NCBI GenBank assembly: GCA_030998015.1
Contig: JARWMV010000003.1
Span: forward strand, 62,001-126,000
DNA from: Ceratorhiza oryzae-sativae
Taxonomy: Eukaryota; Basidiomycota; Agaricomycetes; Cantharellales; Ceratobasidiaceae
DNA: 64,000 nt
Direction: 5' to 3'
In this document: piece after piece, positions 1-12,447 of the stretch
How the letters are laid out: the number at the start of each line of letters is the position of its first letter
Position numbering within the stretch: the first letter of the stretch is position 1
Translations under genes and position numbers: made by a program
The notes under the pieces: generated by a model
What the model saw: the letters and a program-made list of their open reading frames with translations, nothing else
What the model was told of the DNA's origin: nothing
The model's database searches: none

Positions 1-434
1 ACCTTTAGATTGGAGATCATTTCCTCTTGCTGTCGCCTTAGTAGGGCATAAACATAATCCTCGTCTTCGTCTATCACAGGCGTTCAATCAGGCTATTCGC
101 ATAGCTATGAGAGACAGTTCTTACCGGGAAGGTAATAGTCGTTATCTTCGATTCCAATGTTATCTTCTGTCTCTTTCTTCAGGTTGTGCCAGTTGAGTAA
201 TTGCAGCGTCAGTCTCGAAGATTTGATGAGCGTCTGATAGAGTCGTTTCTTCTGGAATATTATTGCTACTAGACTCATTTGGCTCTACTGTTGGTACTGA
301 AATCTTGTTCAACTCGTCGTCTTCCGGGGTTGCAGCACGAAACGCCTCTGCAGCCGAAGCCATGGCCTGAGCGGCGCTGACAAAGAAGCAGCAGCTTGAG
401 CCAAACATTCAGCGGTTTGACGAAACTTGGACAT
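1..434 (-). pseudogene. N-terminal fragment of a paralogue of the tandem pseudo-helicase gene
   Basis: Runs off the left edge. From an ATG at 434 the minus strand encodes an Ala/Gln-rich helix (FRQTAECLAQAAASLS, then AAQAMASAAEAF in the next frame) like the IRQAASSLAAAAEALSKAAQ stretch of the gene at 29331. An acidic second exon (DEDEDYVYALLRRQQEEM) follows a GTAAGA donor near 115 and an acceptor near 73; it matches DEDDDFDLAFMVKNNQ of the 29-kb gene. Two frame changes (near 380 and near 180) are needed to join the pieces, so this copy is probably decayed, or it contains assembly errors. What is seen is the homology and the frame breaks; loss of function is inferred. The helicase-like part would lie outside the window. 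Confidence 0.5.
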
Positions 435-1193
435 TCTATCAGGACTTGTCCTTCCTAAGAAGCAGTTGGGGCGATTGGATGTTTGGATGGACGATCGTCG
501 ATTCGGAGGAGGGGTTGCGAATTTGATATCTTGCCACTCGTGTTCGAGCTGCCACGGAAAAAGCCGTTTTAGCGCCCGACCAACCAATTAGCACAAGTTT
601 AGGGAATATCGGTTTGGCCGCTTAATTCTATGCCACATGCAGCGGTTGAACATACAATTTGCTGACCCTGTGATATCACGCTTGGCTGGAGGCTGTAAAC
701 ACGCATATATTGCAATTATGTGAGTGGGGTTGCCTATTGCGGTGGGATGAGATTGCTGCAAGGATCGCGGCTCGCGTCGGTCCTCACGAGTTGTTGGACT
801 ATGAGCATTGAAGGCTTGTTTCCAACCAGCACCAGCCCACGGCCAAGGCCGAGACGAGCCAAACAAATGGCGGGGTGGCGTGCGTCAACGGCTGACCAAG
901 CGTGGGATCTGGGCTTGTCCGTGGAATTTGTCGTGATCCGCGGATGCTCGGTTTACGCCACACAGCCACAGCTGGCCAACAAGGCGGCAACAAGGACCGA
1001 CTGGACCCGCGCACGACCCGCGCCCCTGACCTGACCCATCACCTCGCCATCGCACAAGGTGGCAGACGCCAGACTTGGCAGCGACGACGACAACAGCGAC
1101 GACTGGGACTGATTGTGGCTTGTGACTCGAAGCCCCTGACTGGCCAAAACCCACCGGACCACAACAACGACGACAGCGAGCGACTAGCCGACG
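435..1193. other. Upstream region of the mub1-like gene
   Basis: Short overlapping reading frames on both strands, none with recognisable motifs or believable splice structure. It is C/A-rich towards 1000-1190, as expected of the 5' leader of the gene that starts at 1194. I see no RNA gene or repeat here. Confidence 0.4.
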
Positions 1194-4100
1194 ATGAGGG
1201 AATCCAACTTTGCGTTCCCGCCGCAGAACAGGGCGTGTGTGTGCATCACCAGCCAGCTGTATGATCGCCGTGGTGAGTAATCAGCCCAGCCCCGCGATTT
1301 GGTTTTCGCCGTTTTCCACCATCTGTCCGCTATCGACCGTGGCTGACGGTCTGCACAGCACTCGACGCGACGTCGGCCCTGCCGCTCTACAACTCGCTCA
1401 CCCACCTCGTGTATCTCACCTCGACCTCGCCCCGCATCCGCGAGATCCTGACCCTGGACGGTGGCCTCGAACGCCTCGTCCGCATTCTCCGCGACTTTTG
1501 CGCCAATCCCCCGCGCAGAAGAGAGGCCGCCTGGATCTATGCCCTCTCCGCACCCGAAGACTCGCCCAACACACTCGAGCACCGGCCCAGCCCCGTCGCG
1601 TTTGACGCAGGCGACGAGCCAGACAGCACCTTCTTCCTCGAGTCCTCGTCCCGTGCCGAGCTCGAAAAGGCCCAGCAACTCACAAAGTTTAGGTTCGGCG
1701 CCCAGCGCGCACAGGAACATGCGCCCCGAGAGCCACATGCTGCCGCGTACTCGGTGCCCTATATCCCAACTCCCGGCACCCCCTTCCCCTATGCTATTGA
1801 TCCCCTTGCCTCTCGCACGTTCAGTCTAGCCTTTCAGAGTGTAGTCAACATTGGGGTGCGTGGCTCGGAACACATCCGTCGCCGTGTTGTCCAGGCTGGT
1901 GCACTCGGCGTCGTCAGCTGTATCCTTGCCGTGTGGCTCAAGGGAAAGGGCTTTGCGATCGGTGGGTATCCACTATTTCTTTCCCACCCAGTCGGCATAC
2001 TCACCACTTTACCCCCATCAGGCCCATCCGCCACAGGATCTGGCGCTCCGCGCGAGTCTCGCGAAGTCCGGGTCCGCAGGCGCGAAGAAGCTCTCGAACG
2101 CCAACGCGCAGCCGACCTCGCTCGCGCACTCGAGGCTGCGGGGGCCCGCAACACCGCCGCCAGCCGAGCAACTAATCCAAGCTCCGACGAGGGCGATGAA
2201 GAGATGAGTGCCTCGGATTTGGGTCCCTCGCCCACTCCTCCGCCAGTCATCAACCGAAGCATGTCCAACGATTCAGACGGCAGTTTTGCCAGCGGTCCCA
2301 CGGGTGGGTTTGCTCAGCCAGGTCCTGTTGCGCCTCAAGCGCTCATACGTTCTGCCGATCCACCGCTTCGTGCTGTTTCACCCGTACCCACCGCCGGACC
2401 TTCGACTGGGCCCCCTTCGCCCGTCCATCCGCGCGCGATCTCGATCAATCGGGCAATTTCACCCACAACTGCGCAATCCTCGGACGCATCGGCGAACGCC
2501 ACCCCTGTAGGTTCTGGCACCCCGACCGGGAGTGTGGTGGTTCCGGGGCGTGATCGCAGTGGTACGGTCGTCGGCCGTCCGGTATGGGATGATGCACCCA
2601 GACCAGCATGGGAAGGCCAAGACACCATGGCCGGCGCTGGGACAAGGGCCGGATGGGACGAGGGACAACGCACACGTTGGGAAGACGGGCCTACCGGTGC
2701 TGGTGAAGGAATGAATATTGGAACTGGTCGTCGTGGGACCATTACCCGTCGTCCCGGCCCCCGGCCCCAGCGAGATACAGATGGGGATGACACCGAGGCT
2801 GATCAGGAGGAGACCAATGTGCCAGGTGAACGGCGCACCATCGGTATTGTCGATGCTGCAGACGGGGATGGTGCGATGGCGATGGAAATGATGGGCGAAG
2901 GGGTCGGTGTGGGTGTAGTGGCGCTGGAACAAAACGACGACTTGGCGATGGGTGCGCCCCCCGGTGCACCCGGTGCGGTTATGCCTGTCGGAGTCGGTCT
3001 GACAACACCCCGGCCTCGTGTGCCCGGCGGTGGAATAGGCGGAAACGAGCTCACGCCTCGCCCAGGGCTTGCTCCTCTCGGAACCGGACCCGACGCTCCA
3101 CCCGAACCACGCAGGACCGTTGTCCCTGGGATCAGTACCGGACCATACGGTGACGAGGAGGTCCTGTTTAGCCTTCAGTTGCTCGCGTATCTGAGCAAGT
3201 ACCCTCATGTCCGACAGGCGTTCTACGAGACTCCCCAAACGCTTCGCCAGTTGGTCGATGCGAGCGCAGAGCCCAAAACGTCGGTTCCTTCGTCCAACTC
3301 GACTGCCCAATCGCCCAATGTCTTTTCGCTGGTCGAACGATTCACATTCCGACCCTCTCCAAGCGAGACCACGCTTCCTCGCTTACCGAATGAAATCCAG
3401 TATTGGGCCGGAGTGATTATGCGGAATGCGTGCCGAAAGGATGATCAGCGTGGTGGAATTCGGCAATGCGCGAATATGCTCTGTGGACGATGGGAAGACT
3501 TTCCGAGGGAATTTGCCAAGTGTCGCCGATGCAGAAAGGCTAAATATTGTGGAAAGGAATGCCAGAGCAAGGCCTGGGCAGAGGGACATCGGTTTTGGTG
3601 CAGGTGAGCCGAGGATTTTGATTGGACAATATCGGGGGCGGATGGGGTTGGACGATAGAGTGGGGTTTTTGTTGACGAAGCTTGATTGTTCAAGCGAACC
3701 CATGCGATTCTTGTTGCTCCCGTGCTTGCAGCGGACGCTGACTATTTCGTTTTCGACAGTGCCCGGGAAGAAGACGACACGGCAACAGTGGTCGGCAGGC
3801 GGGAGATGGCCAACGCGTCGGGTGTGACTGTCAGCGGTGCCGCAGCCGTGGCGACTGAAGTTGAAGTTCCGACCCGTCGAGGTCTCACAACGACGGTGAC
3901 GCGTGCGTTGGTCAACATCGCTGGCGGGATGACTGGACGAACCGCCACTCCTCCTGCGCCGGCGCCACGAGGTGTTCCAGGACCCATCCCGCCAAGGACC
4001 GGCGCGGTTGGAGCTGGTATAGGTTTGAATGGACGAGCGGTAGTTGGACCGGGGACTGGAACAGGAGCAGGCACAGGCAGAGTTGTTCGACCGGTGAGTT

Positions 4101-4419
4101 GCTTGTAACTGTCGGCTGGAATTTGGGTGTTCATGGGTTGGTGGTGTAGATGGCCATGCCAGCACCCGCTGGCAACCGTCCGTTTGGCCTCGCGGGTGGG
4201 AATCCTCCCGCCCCCGGGACTACACCTCCGGGCGGGATGAACTGGACACCGACCGTCGCACCAGGTCCGGCTGGACAAGACGCTGGCCCGTCCCGCCGAT
4301 CACGTGGACCCGGACCAGAGACGGCTCGACGGAGGAGCGGAACGATGCCTTCGGCCGGTGCGGCCCCGACAACCAACACGCCGGAGACGGATGGCGAGTT
4401 GTTCCTGTGGAACGAGTAA
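1194..4419 (+). CDS. mub1: MYND zinc-finger protein, Mub1/SamB family
   Basis: Five exons: 1194-1272, 1359-1961, 2022-3603, 3760-4093 and 4150-4419, with GT-AG introns of 86, 60, 156 and 56 nt. The start is chosen because exon 1 gives MRESNFAFPPQNRA and runs across the first splice into LDATSALPLYNSLTHL and TSTSPRIREIL, the hallmark N-terminus of Mub1/SamB. The 60-nt second intron keeps the frame open if it is read through. A long Pro/Ser/Gly-rich acidic middle is followed by a MYND finger near the end of exon 3: CGRWEDFPREFAKCRRCRKA, then KYCGKECQSKAW and HRFWC, in the usual C/H order. The Gly/Pro-rich tail is spliced on after HRFWC. Family knowledge: yeast Mub1 acts with Ubr2 and Rad6 in ubiquitin-dependent turnover of Rpn4, and Aspergillus SamB affects morphogenesis. 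The same role here is inferred. The gene looks intact. Confidence 0.88.
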
Positions 4420-5394
4420 GCCCAACGCCGAGCGCGCCCCACACGACGCCATTGCAAACTCAACGAGGGCTGGACGATGACGACATGATGGTCGAGTAAC
4501 TGACCACACATACAGGGGAGGATTGTATTTGTACGGCTTGTTTCTACTTTTTTTTTTCCCTCTATCTCAACCCATACCTTTCTCGTTTTGACTCGTTTCA
4601 TGTGTGTTTGCTATCGTGATGTGTGCTAGCAATTTCATTTTCTGTGTTAATCTTTTTTTTTTTTTGGCTTTGGGATTAACAACCCGGGGAGGCTGCGTGT
4701 CGCCCGACATGCGCTGATGGGGGCTGGACAATATATTCAAAGTGCATGGCTATGGGACACGTGTTGTGGAGGTCAGATAAATGATTGAATGAGCAACTTT
4801 TTTTTTTTATCGTGTATTCGCCAACGCGTTTAGATTTCCCGTTCTCAACCCTCCTCGTGCTACCGTGACGGTCGCCACCGCCACCTCCGCTTCTGGGTTT
4901 TGCCCGTTCGCTCGGCCGAAACTGCAGGTTATCGTATCGCCCGTCACGGCAAACGCCGAAATCAAGATACGATTTTCAACGCCGAGCCAAGTCTATGATG
5001 CATATGTCGCGCGCACACGATCATATCGCCTAGTCTTTCTTTTTCGACTCTTGGCTCGTACCGTTGGCAATTCTCCGAGACGCAGTTTAGAGTTTAACTT
5101 TCGCGACCTTCAATAAAAATGCTCCAATTATGACCATTGAACGAATACATCAGCTATAGATGAACAACTACCCCTACATCTTGAAAACGATACCTCGTCG
5201 ACATCCATGAATGTACAAGAGCACACGTGAGCAATACACATTTGAGAACAATTCCGGTTGTCCGTCTGTCCAAGTGACTATGAGGGTACGTACGATGAAA
5301 CAAACGGTCAGTCCGGAGCTACGGTGTGCCACGAGAGGATCCGGAGAACTGGGATGAGAGAGCGAGGGTGAGGGTCAGTTTGGGGTAGGAGGTG
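4420..5394. other. Intergenic, with T-rich tracts
   Basis: Follows the mub1-like stop. Three T runs (near 4549, 4650 and 4798) fit the 3' UTR and downstream sequence of that gene. A small open frame at 4865-5116 has no recognisable motif. From about 5150 the sequence begins to resemble the region after 14190 (module A). Confidence 0.4.
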
Positions 5395-7096
5395 TCATAT
5401 ATCCGATGCAACGTATGGTGGGTCGAGATGGTGGTGATAATGGCGAGTGGGGCGGACGGGGGTATGGGAATAAGTCACCAAGATCAACCACACGCGACCG
5501 GGGAGCGGGATGGGGTGAATGAAATATGTTTTAAATTGTGCTAAATGCAATTTAGCGATATCCGAAAAGGTCAAAGGCATTTCAGCGTACCGTATTTGAA
5601 TTAGAGGGGGGGGGGGTGGAAGGAATAGAGGGCCTTGGTCTCGGCAACAAAGTTTGCGAGCAGGTATGGTCCAGTCAGTCAGCCCTCGAAAGAACCCGTC
5701 GAGCAAGGGGCAGTACCAGATTTTTAGCGTATTATGGACTATTTGCTGCGAGGCATGGCATTAGCTCGATGGAGAAAAAGAAACGAAGGACCGACTTACA
5801 TGAACGGCGCGAGTCCGCATCAGCCATAAACTAAAATCTGCTTGATATAGTCAGTATTCGATTTACCTTGCTGGTTTGACTCGTAAATACCGGTACTGCC
5901 AGCCCATTAACTGGGTCTCGGGAGGGCGAGTGCCTGGGTGGACCTAACCAAGCTCGAGCTGTCGAAATTGTACCCGTGCCACAGGGGTGTGGTTGAGAGA
6001 AAACGCAGCGCAAGAGACTTGGTCAGATGAACAGTGGTTGAATAAGTGTCGGACGTACCATATTCGAACAAAAATTATGTTTGTTGCACGGGAGACCGAA
6101 GGCCACTTCGGATTACCAAGTACGGCACTTGAGAGAGATCTTGAATAAAACGTGTTGTGAGTGTACCGGCGGGCCATACGTACGACACTCAAATAATTAC
6201 CACAGAGAACAAATCGACAAGGATTGTTATAGGTATATGCTGGCACGAAGAGCGTCCATCTTGAGACCAATATGATGAAAGGAAAGGTCGACTTACATGA
6301 ACGGTGCGGGCCCGCATCGCCTATAAACTCGAGTCTGTGCAAGCGGTTTGTATCGAAATTCAAGAGACTCCACAAGCATAGCAATTACCTTGTCTGTACC
6401 CTTGAACTCTTCCGCCTTGGTAGGGCCGAAGTCGGATGGGGAGGGAGGGGAGGATGTTGGAGTCGAAGTGAAAGTGAAAATACTGGAGAATAGGATAAAT
6501 CCGTATCAACAACAAATCTATTAGTCATGTTCGGGTTCAAACTGGGACAGCTAAAGATTTAGATACCTCGGATAGAAATTTCAGCGTAAAAAAAAAAAAA
6601 GTCCTTCTCGGAAGCCAGGGGCGCCGCCGTGGCGGGTGCGTGAACGACATGCGAGATGTCTTTGGTGTTGAAAACGTTGGTCATACGCATATAGATCGAA
6701 TAGAATGAATATACGTACCGACAGCTCCATTAAGCAACTCTCTGGTCCAGCATTCTGACGGGCGCACGCTGTAAATTAGGGGACATGATATTTAGCACAT
6801 CGCCTAGACCTCGAATGCACAAGCTTACATGACGGCCCAAGTCCGCATCACCCATCAACACGCACCTATCAAACGCGCTTAGCCATTCATACAAGTCCTC
6901 AGAATTAAACTCACCAGCAGAGTCGCGACCGGCAACACAAGAGGCAACCGAGCCGGAAAGAAAGAGAAACAAGATTTTTTTTTTGCTTTTTTTTTTTCTA
7001 TGTTTTTGATGTTTTGTACGTGTTTTTGTTGAAATGGCGTGTGAGTCGAAAAGTCGAATAAATGGACAAATGTTTGGAAGATGAGAGCTGGGTAAA
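5395..7096 (-). other. Module A1 tail: spliced-looking sequence with three copies of a mini-exon motif
   Basis: Lies downstream of gene A1 on the minus strand and is the counterpart of 14.2-16.25 kb. It holds short stretches bounded by good GTRAG donors and AG acceptors. Examples are a mini-exon ending near 6832 (after GATAG near 6870) and the next stretch ending with QRVA just before 6730. Upstream and downstream reading frames do not join cleanly, so I cannot give a confident CDS. It may be an unrecognised small-exon gene, a long UTR/ncRNA or a decayed gene. The A/T runs near 6590 and 6975-7005 are shared in position with module A2. Confidence 0.3.
5790..6870 (-). repeat. Three copies of a ~40-bp motif ending in a splice donor (module A1)
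   Basis: Copies start near plus-strand 5793, 6289 and 6826. The shared plus-strand core is ACATGAACGG followed by CCGCATC and, in two copies, a CATAAACT or TATAAACT tail. Read on the minus strand each encodes F/L-M/I-A/G-DA-x-x-x-RS and ends exactly at CAT|GTAAG. The copy at 6826 lacks one T present in the others. Four more copies lie in modules A2 and A3. Confidence 0.6.
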
Positions 7097-8671
7097 TCAG
7101 TAGGTGGCGCAAAGAGCACCATCCACATCCACGATCGTAAAGTCGCTTCGCTGAACAAGAGTATGGCGGTGGGGCATGAAACAAGCGTTGATATCGACGG
7201 GGGTCGACGGCGGAGTCGAGTCGGGTGAGGATCCGGCACTGGAAGCGGAGCGAGGATAGGGAGCGTCGCCGTGGCGTCCCACGCCGTCGGAGTTGAGCGA
7301 TTCGGTGTCGTCACTGTCGTCACCGGGCATGTCGGACTTGTTGACATATCGCGTGTGATCGGCAGGGTCCTGGCGATCATCATACTGAGATGGAGCCTTG
7401 CGCTCACCCACCACGTCCGACTTGTCCGCTCGAATCGCTGTCGACTCCGCCGGATTGCTGCTCGTAGCCGTCAACTGGGCCGACGCCGAGCCCCTCTCGA
7501 CCGACTTTCCACCGTGACCAGAGACCGGACTGCAAATTGGAAAGAATCAGTCATCTCGCAGGTACTGGAACCGCTCATTTCCCTCACCTCGACTGAATAG
7601 GGGGGTCGTTGCCCGCAGGTTGCCCCAGGCGAAGCGGCTTGAGGGGGACATACGTGATGCACGCGGCTTGGTAACAATACAGGAACGCCCGCGTGTCATC
7701 ATCGCTTCGAATAGACAACAAGTCAATCCCTCCGCCGATCCAGCCAAAAGCTAATAGCATACCTTTTCGGTCTCATCGCCATGACAGAACCCGGCTTGGG
7801 CCTCACGTCGTCGATCAGCTTCTTTACCATGTCCCGGCGTAGAGGGCCGGTTTGAGGGAGCGGGGTGCGTGTGCGGGGTTTGTGCGAGGATCGAGCTTGG
7901 CGGTTGAGTGACGGGATGCCGCGCCATTTGATGGGTACCACCCCGCGTGGCTTGGACATGACCGGTGGCTCGGGATGAGCCGCTGCTGGCTTAATTGGAG
8001 ATCCCACGACCTCACAGGCGACAACGCGTAATTCATCGCTGTGTTTGTGAACCGGCTCGGGATCGTCCTTGTGCTCTGCCACTTGGGGTGACCCAGACTT
8101 CAGGGGTCTGTCAGCCACACTCGTTCTCCAACTACACTACACTCGGCTTCGACTTACCCACTTGGCCGCCAATACTATCATCCCACGCTTGTCCCATTTT
8201 CTCTGTCCGCTGAGCCCTGCAAACGACGTCCCAATCGAAGCCCCTTTAGCCGTACCGTGGCCGCATCCATGGGGGTAAATCATTGATGCGAGTCCGCCTC
8301 GCATACAGCCCGAATAAAACGCGCTGCAGGTTTGGCTGCACTTGTTCGAGGTGTTGGAGGAACAATTTTGTGAATGCATGTCGATACGAGGTGGATGTGG
8401 ACCAAAATCGAAAAATCGAATATGCACTGGGTCTAGTTGTTGGATTAAGCGCCGGCGGCACGGGACTTTGATTATATCGGCTGGGAACACTAGCAGGCAG
8501 ATGCTGCCTTGCGATTGAAATGAGGAACTTATTAAAACACTCAAAACAATATTTCACGCTCCCCTCGGGTGCCGACTTTTTGTTCGGAAGCAGCGTTCGT
8601 CCTGTATCCTCTGCATGCGCTACTGTCTTACCCCCACCCCCACATACCCGCAAACCCGAGCCCCCAAACAA
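7097..8671 (-). CDS. Unrecognised gene family A, copy 1
   Basis: Minus-strand multi-exon gene that I do not recognise. The best-supported part runs from about 8092 down to 7097. It has a Pro/Ser/Arg-rich segment with LRRDMVKKLIDDVRPKPGSV, a 59-nt-class intron (GTATGC donor near 7764), an exon with DDDTRAFLYCYQAACITYVP and a second intron with a GTGAGG donor. The last exon is acidic and Ser/Pro-rich and ends in FTIVDVDGALCATY. The same exon order and splice phases occur at 16254-17644. Upstream, FWSTSTSYRHAF and LYARRTRINDLPP match copy 2, but the frame around 8250-8300 is broken relative to it by a stop, so the 5' half may be decayed or contain another intron. The start at 8671 is only the limit of the open frame. 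No domain, signal peptide or catalytic motif is evident. Confidence 0.4.
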
Positions 8672-9579
8672 CGCATTCAGGGAAATTTTCAGTCATGTCC
8701 AGGAAGCCCGTCATCTCGAAACTGTTTGTAGCCTCATTCTCATAAGGCGACATAGACTTGAGACTCCAGCGAAGAGAAGCATCTCAGTTTAACGTACCCG
8801 CGTCAAATCGATTGCAGGAAGGACGATAATAGTTTAAAGGTAACCTAACCCGTGACAAACCAAAAACATGACTAATGTCCTCACCATGTATATCATTGAA
8901 GCGCGGCGTGTTGGTCGCGTCCTATTCCCGAGTAGAGTGGTGCTCCAGTCGAGGCATCGAATGTCACTTGCTTTTGCTCATACTTGAGAGACAGCTTTCA
9001 AGGTAGGGGACGATATTGGACATCCTCAGAAATACTCCAACACAGTGCCAATGGCGGCCCAATCAGCACGCCCCGCGCGGAGTCACAAAATCAAACCACA
9101 GGTATGGCAGGTTTACCCATCGGGTTTGATAGGATAAGTATCTGAATTACATATATAGCACAACTTCAAAGAGCGAGAAGGGATATCTGTGATTGGCCGA
9201 GAGGTTTTCAATCCAATCCGTGAGCAGGATTGATTTGTTGATATGAACTGTCCTTCATCTCACGCCGGGAGGTTTCGAGGGAGCTATATACGAATGTACT
9301 TATCTCAACTAGAAGGTAGAGAGCTGAGGGAAGAAAGTTTTACAGGGGGAATGATATCAAAAGCGGGCGCGCAGGCGCGGACACACCGCGTGCATGGACG
9401 GTGTGATTAGCACTTCGGAAATCGTAATCATGGCTCGGGTTTATGGGCAAGTGGATAGTTGGGGGCAGCTGCTATGCTACTATCTTAACTACTCTCGTCC
9501 CTAAGGACACGAGTTGACCGACAGCTCAGAAAACCATAATTGAACATTCATTTCATTCAATCGCCGTTCGATCTCACAA
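8672..9579. other. Spacer between A1 and lectin cassette 1
   Basis: No convincing coding region or RNA gene. It separates gene A1 from the left edge of the LP1 duplication at about 9580. Confidence 0.35.
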
Positions 9580-9609
9580 TACATGCACGCCTAGTGGCTC
9601 CATAATTCA

Positions 9610-10194
9610 TCAGTTCAGAGGAGTGCCAACTTTGTGGAAGACCCAACGCTGCTTTTCTCCAAGAGGGTCCGCAACCGGGGTGACCTAATTGAAGTTAGGT
9701 GAGTATATGCTTATCATCTTTGCGTCATGTATCTCACAGCAGCGTCGTTTACTGCACTGTTGATAGTCCACATCACCGTGCGGCCCCATCCTTGATACTG
9801 CGATCCCACTGTCAGTATAACAAGCTCCTCCGGATTCTGAGAAAACATACACGTATCCATGGTCGCCAGTGATATTCCACACGTAGCCGCCAAGAGGCAT
9901 TGTCTCGATTGTCGCGGCCCATCCGGCTTCGAGATCCTGGCGGCTCTTCGGACGAACGTGCTGCGTGTCGCCTTGGATACGATAACCCACTAAAGACAGC
10001 GCATATGGTCAACGTCGCCCACTTGATATTCCGGGCTGTCGTGTCATAATCACCTGTTGGGTCTCCTTGGCCGTGTCGAGAGGAGTGACAGTGATCGATT
10101 TCCTGTCGCCGTTGAACGTCATGGCGAGTCGCTGGCCGTTCTCGTTGAGAACACGGCTGTAGATGAAGTAGGTGTCAGGAGCAGGAGAAGACAT
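9610..10194 (-). pseudogene. CCL2/ricin-B-type lectin, copy 1 (frameshifted)
   Basis: Same four-exon layout as the intact copy at 18522-19112: start at 10194, the QQ-then-W splice junction, a 44-nt second intron and a last exon with EKQRWVFHKV. Compared with copy 2 it lacks 4 nt at the start of exon 2 (about 9978-9990) and 1 nt in exon 3 (about 9785). These do not restore each other, so the beta-trefoil would be broken after the first 48 residues. The rest of the sequence is hardly diverged, so the breaks are recent or are sequencing errors. Confidence 0.7.
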
Positions 10195-10237
10195 TGTTTT
10201 GAAGAGAGGGGTGATGAATTGGGGAAAGCAGTCGAGG

Positions 10238-10245
10238 CTTTTATA
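10238..10245 (-). promoter_or_regulatory. TATA box of lectin copy 1
   Basis: Minus-strand TATAAAAG about 45 nt upstream of the start codon. It is conserved at 19156-19163 before lectin copy 2. Confidence 0.45.
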
Positions 10246-10257
10246 CAGGTCATACAA

Positions 10258-11328
10258 GCGTTTGCTCGCACCGAAATGTCATCTCTGCTGGTCAGCAGTA
10301 CAGGTGTGTCCCTGACAGAACTTCTCATCATCCATTCATGCTCATCGAGAGCAACGAACAACCTGGCGTTCCTGAGGCGCACCACTAAACGTCGTGAGCG
10401 GAGCCGAGTTTGTACGGTGAAATCGATCTCCGTGGACCCCAAAATGCATATATCCGTACATGTATCTGATAGATTTGACTTCGGTGCCGCATGCGGCCAA
10501 CCGCACGGCGCAATGCATACATGTCACGAGTGCCTAGCGACCTACTGACCTGTTTGATGGCTGCCGAATCTATTGTGGCATTGAACCTACGTTGAGCTCC
10601 AGGACAAAGATGGCGGTGCATATAACTGATGGGGAGTGCGAAGATGAATTCGGGATAAAAGGAGACAAGTTCTAGAACGAACGGCAAACCATAAGGCATG
10701 AGGCAGCCAGGGGTGGTTGGAGAAAGGGTGAATTGACGGTGGTCATATGGAGGGGTTGGGCTGGGGCTCGACGAGGGAACTGGCAGCAGGAGAAAAAGGA
10801 ACCGTGTCTGAAAGGGCCTTTCGGGGAGTGACCTAATTTGCATGAGTGGTTGAAAGCTGGATCCGATGAACTGGCATTGGGGTATGAGCAATATACCAGG
10901 GCTTACTCTTTTATGATGCAGCTTTTCCACGAATAAACCTGAGTCATGAAAACATATGTTTCGAAAGTTTCACCGCTACGGTTCACCATCATATTTCCCA
11001 GATTCGATGATGGTTTGGAGAACTGAGAAAGGCTCGAGTTCAACTAAAATGGATGATATGAATGTAAGGCGGTTGGTGACTGTACCATGTCGATGCGTTG
11101 GATTCATGCGTTTATCACAACTCCGAGTCAAACCAAATGTACACCACCAGCATCGGAGTCGCCCCACAAAAGCCAATGAATAGCGCAGTGTATTTCGTGA
11201 GGTACCACGGACCTACAGGCGAGCTTAACTATACCCTACTTTTCACGAGTCGCACACGATGCAAGTATGCAAATACTACGCATGCAACCCTGAATCGACT
11301 GCCGGCATCGTTTTCTCGCTCTTTCCTT
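10258..11328. other. Lectin upstream region, copy 1
   Basis: Strongly conserved with 19176-20245 but open on neither strand in both copies: the minus-strand frame at 10385-10930 is interrupted in copy 2. I read it as promoter and spacer sequence carried along by the duplication. Confidence 0.4.
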
Positions 11329-11607
11329 TTAGAAATTATATAGTTTCACTACAAAGTCTCCGCCGCTCGAAGCGTTGAAAGTGAACAGTACGCGCTTCAA
11401 TGTATAACAGCGCAGGTTATAATTGCGATTGAGCTCTTGAACAAAACTATGCAAGTAAGTATATGCGTCGCTCAAGATCGAGGCGACTGTATATTTGTTT
11501 ATATATGCAGTACAGCGGGTGAAGCGGAGCGAAGACATGGGAATACATTGCTTTTGAAAGCGCTGGTACATAGAACGTGATCCACACGTATGATAAATAG
11601 AACACAC
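11329..11607 (-). CDS. Hypothetical small protein, duplicated with the cassette (copy 1)
   Basis: A 92-codon frame ending in FNASSGGDFVVKLYNF. Copy 2 (20246-20506) keeps the same frame for its last ~80 codons with few changes, so the frame survived the divergence of the two copies. There is no signal peptide, membrane segment or known motif. It may be the last exon of a longer gene whose upstream exons I cannot place, or a chance open frame in a conserved duplicate. Confidence 0.3.
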   Translation of the reverse strand: MCSIYHTCGSRSMYQRFQKQCIPMSSLRFTRCTAYINKYTVASILSDAYTYLHSFVQELNRNYNLRCYTLKRVLFTFNASSGGDFVVKLYNF

Positions 11608-12447
11608 AAAAGAAACACTAGGGAATCACAAGCGTAAGTATCGGGTTTACGTGGAAGATATCACGTTCGTTCAACACAACGCTTTCACGAAAATTTGCCT
11701 CTGGTCCGAACAACATAACCATCTATGGATCCTCATATCCATCATTTGAAACGTAGCAGTTAGGATAAGTATGTCATCGGAGTATGTAAACTATGTGAAT
11801 GGCTTGGCTCAAATTTCAAGCATAAGGAAGGCATAGTCTGTTAATAGGGTGCCACCCTGAGAATGACATTCTCGTGGCTTTTCATGGATCATCAAAAGCC
11901 AGGTCATTCCGACCCGCTGGTTGGATTCGCTACAAGTATTCAAGATGTCATTGGTAAAGTCTTTGATTCTATCGCCCTGATTCCGCCGATCCATGGCCGA
12001 GAAAATATATACTCTAAATCGTGTCTTTTGTAGGTCACACGAAACGGGAGAACAAGCGTTTGGTCGAGTACAAGTGAGGAGGTAGGTACACGAAAAATTG
12101 ACCAGGAGAGTGAACCCTTGACAGTGCTGTACAGTCAGCCACACATGTGCCGTAAGCGCTGCAAGAGCGGATTTCCAACAATGTCCACTGAAACAGCGGA
12201 GGGAAACAGCACCTCGCTAGCGTACCGCCGGTAAAGTTTCAGGGCTCGCGTTGGACTCGCTCTCCTACGGCGAAGGTGAGTCCAATTTGGAAGTATTCAT
12301 CTCGTTCTGATGCTCATGATGCGCACTCGGGATGTCAGGTTAAATTCAATCATTTCTATGCTATTCGTGATACAAATTCGTGACCTGTTACAGCCAATGG
12401 AGCGCCATTTCTATATTTCACATCTTTTATTCATCGCAAACTCTCTC
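11608..12447. other. Spacer of cassette LP1, including a segment absent from LP2
   Basis: The open frame at 11809-12144 on the minus strand is mostly within the ~180-bp segment missing from the second cassette, so it is not conserved. No other feature was recognised. Confidence 0.35.

Noticed and set aside
1834..3310. Long minus-strand open frames opposite the mub1-like gene
   Set aside because: Shadows of a GC-rich, Pro/Gly-rich coding region; no motifs or splice logic of their own.
10057..10548. 163-codon plus-strand frame also open at 18975-19466
   Set aside because: Antisense to the lectin first exon and promoter; its openness in both copies follows from the near-identity of the duplicates.
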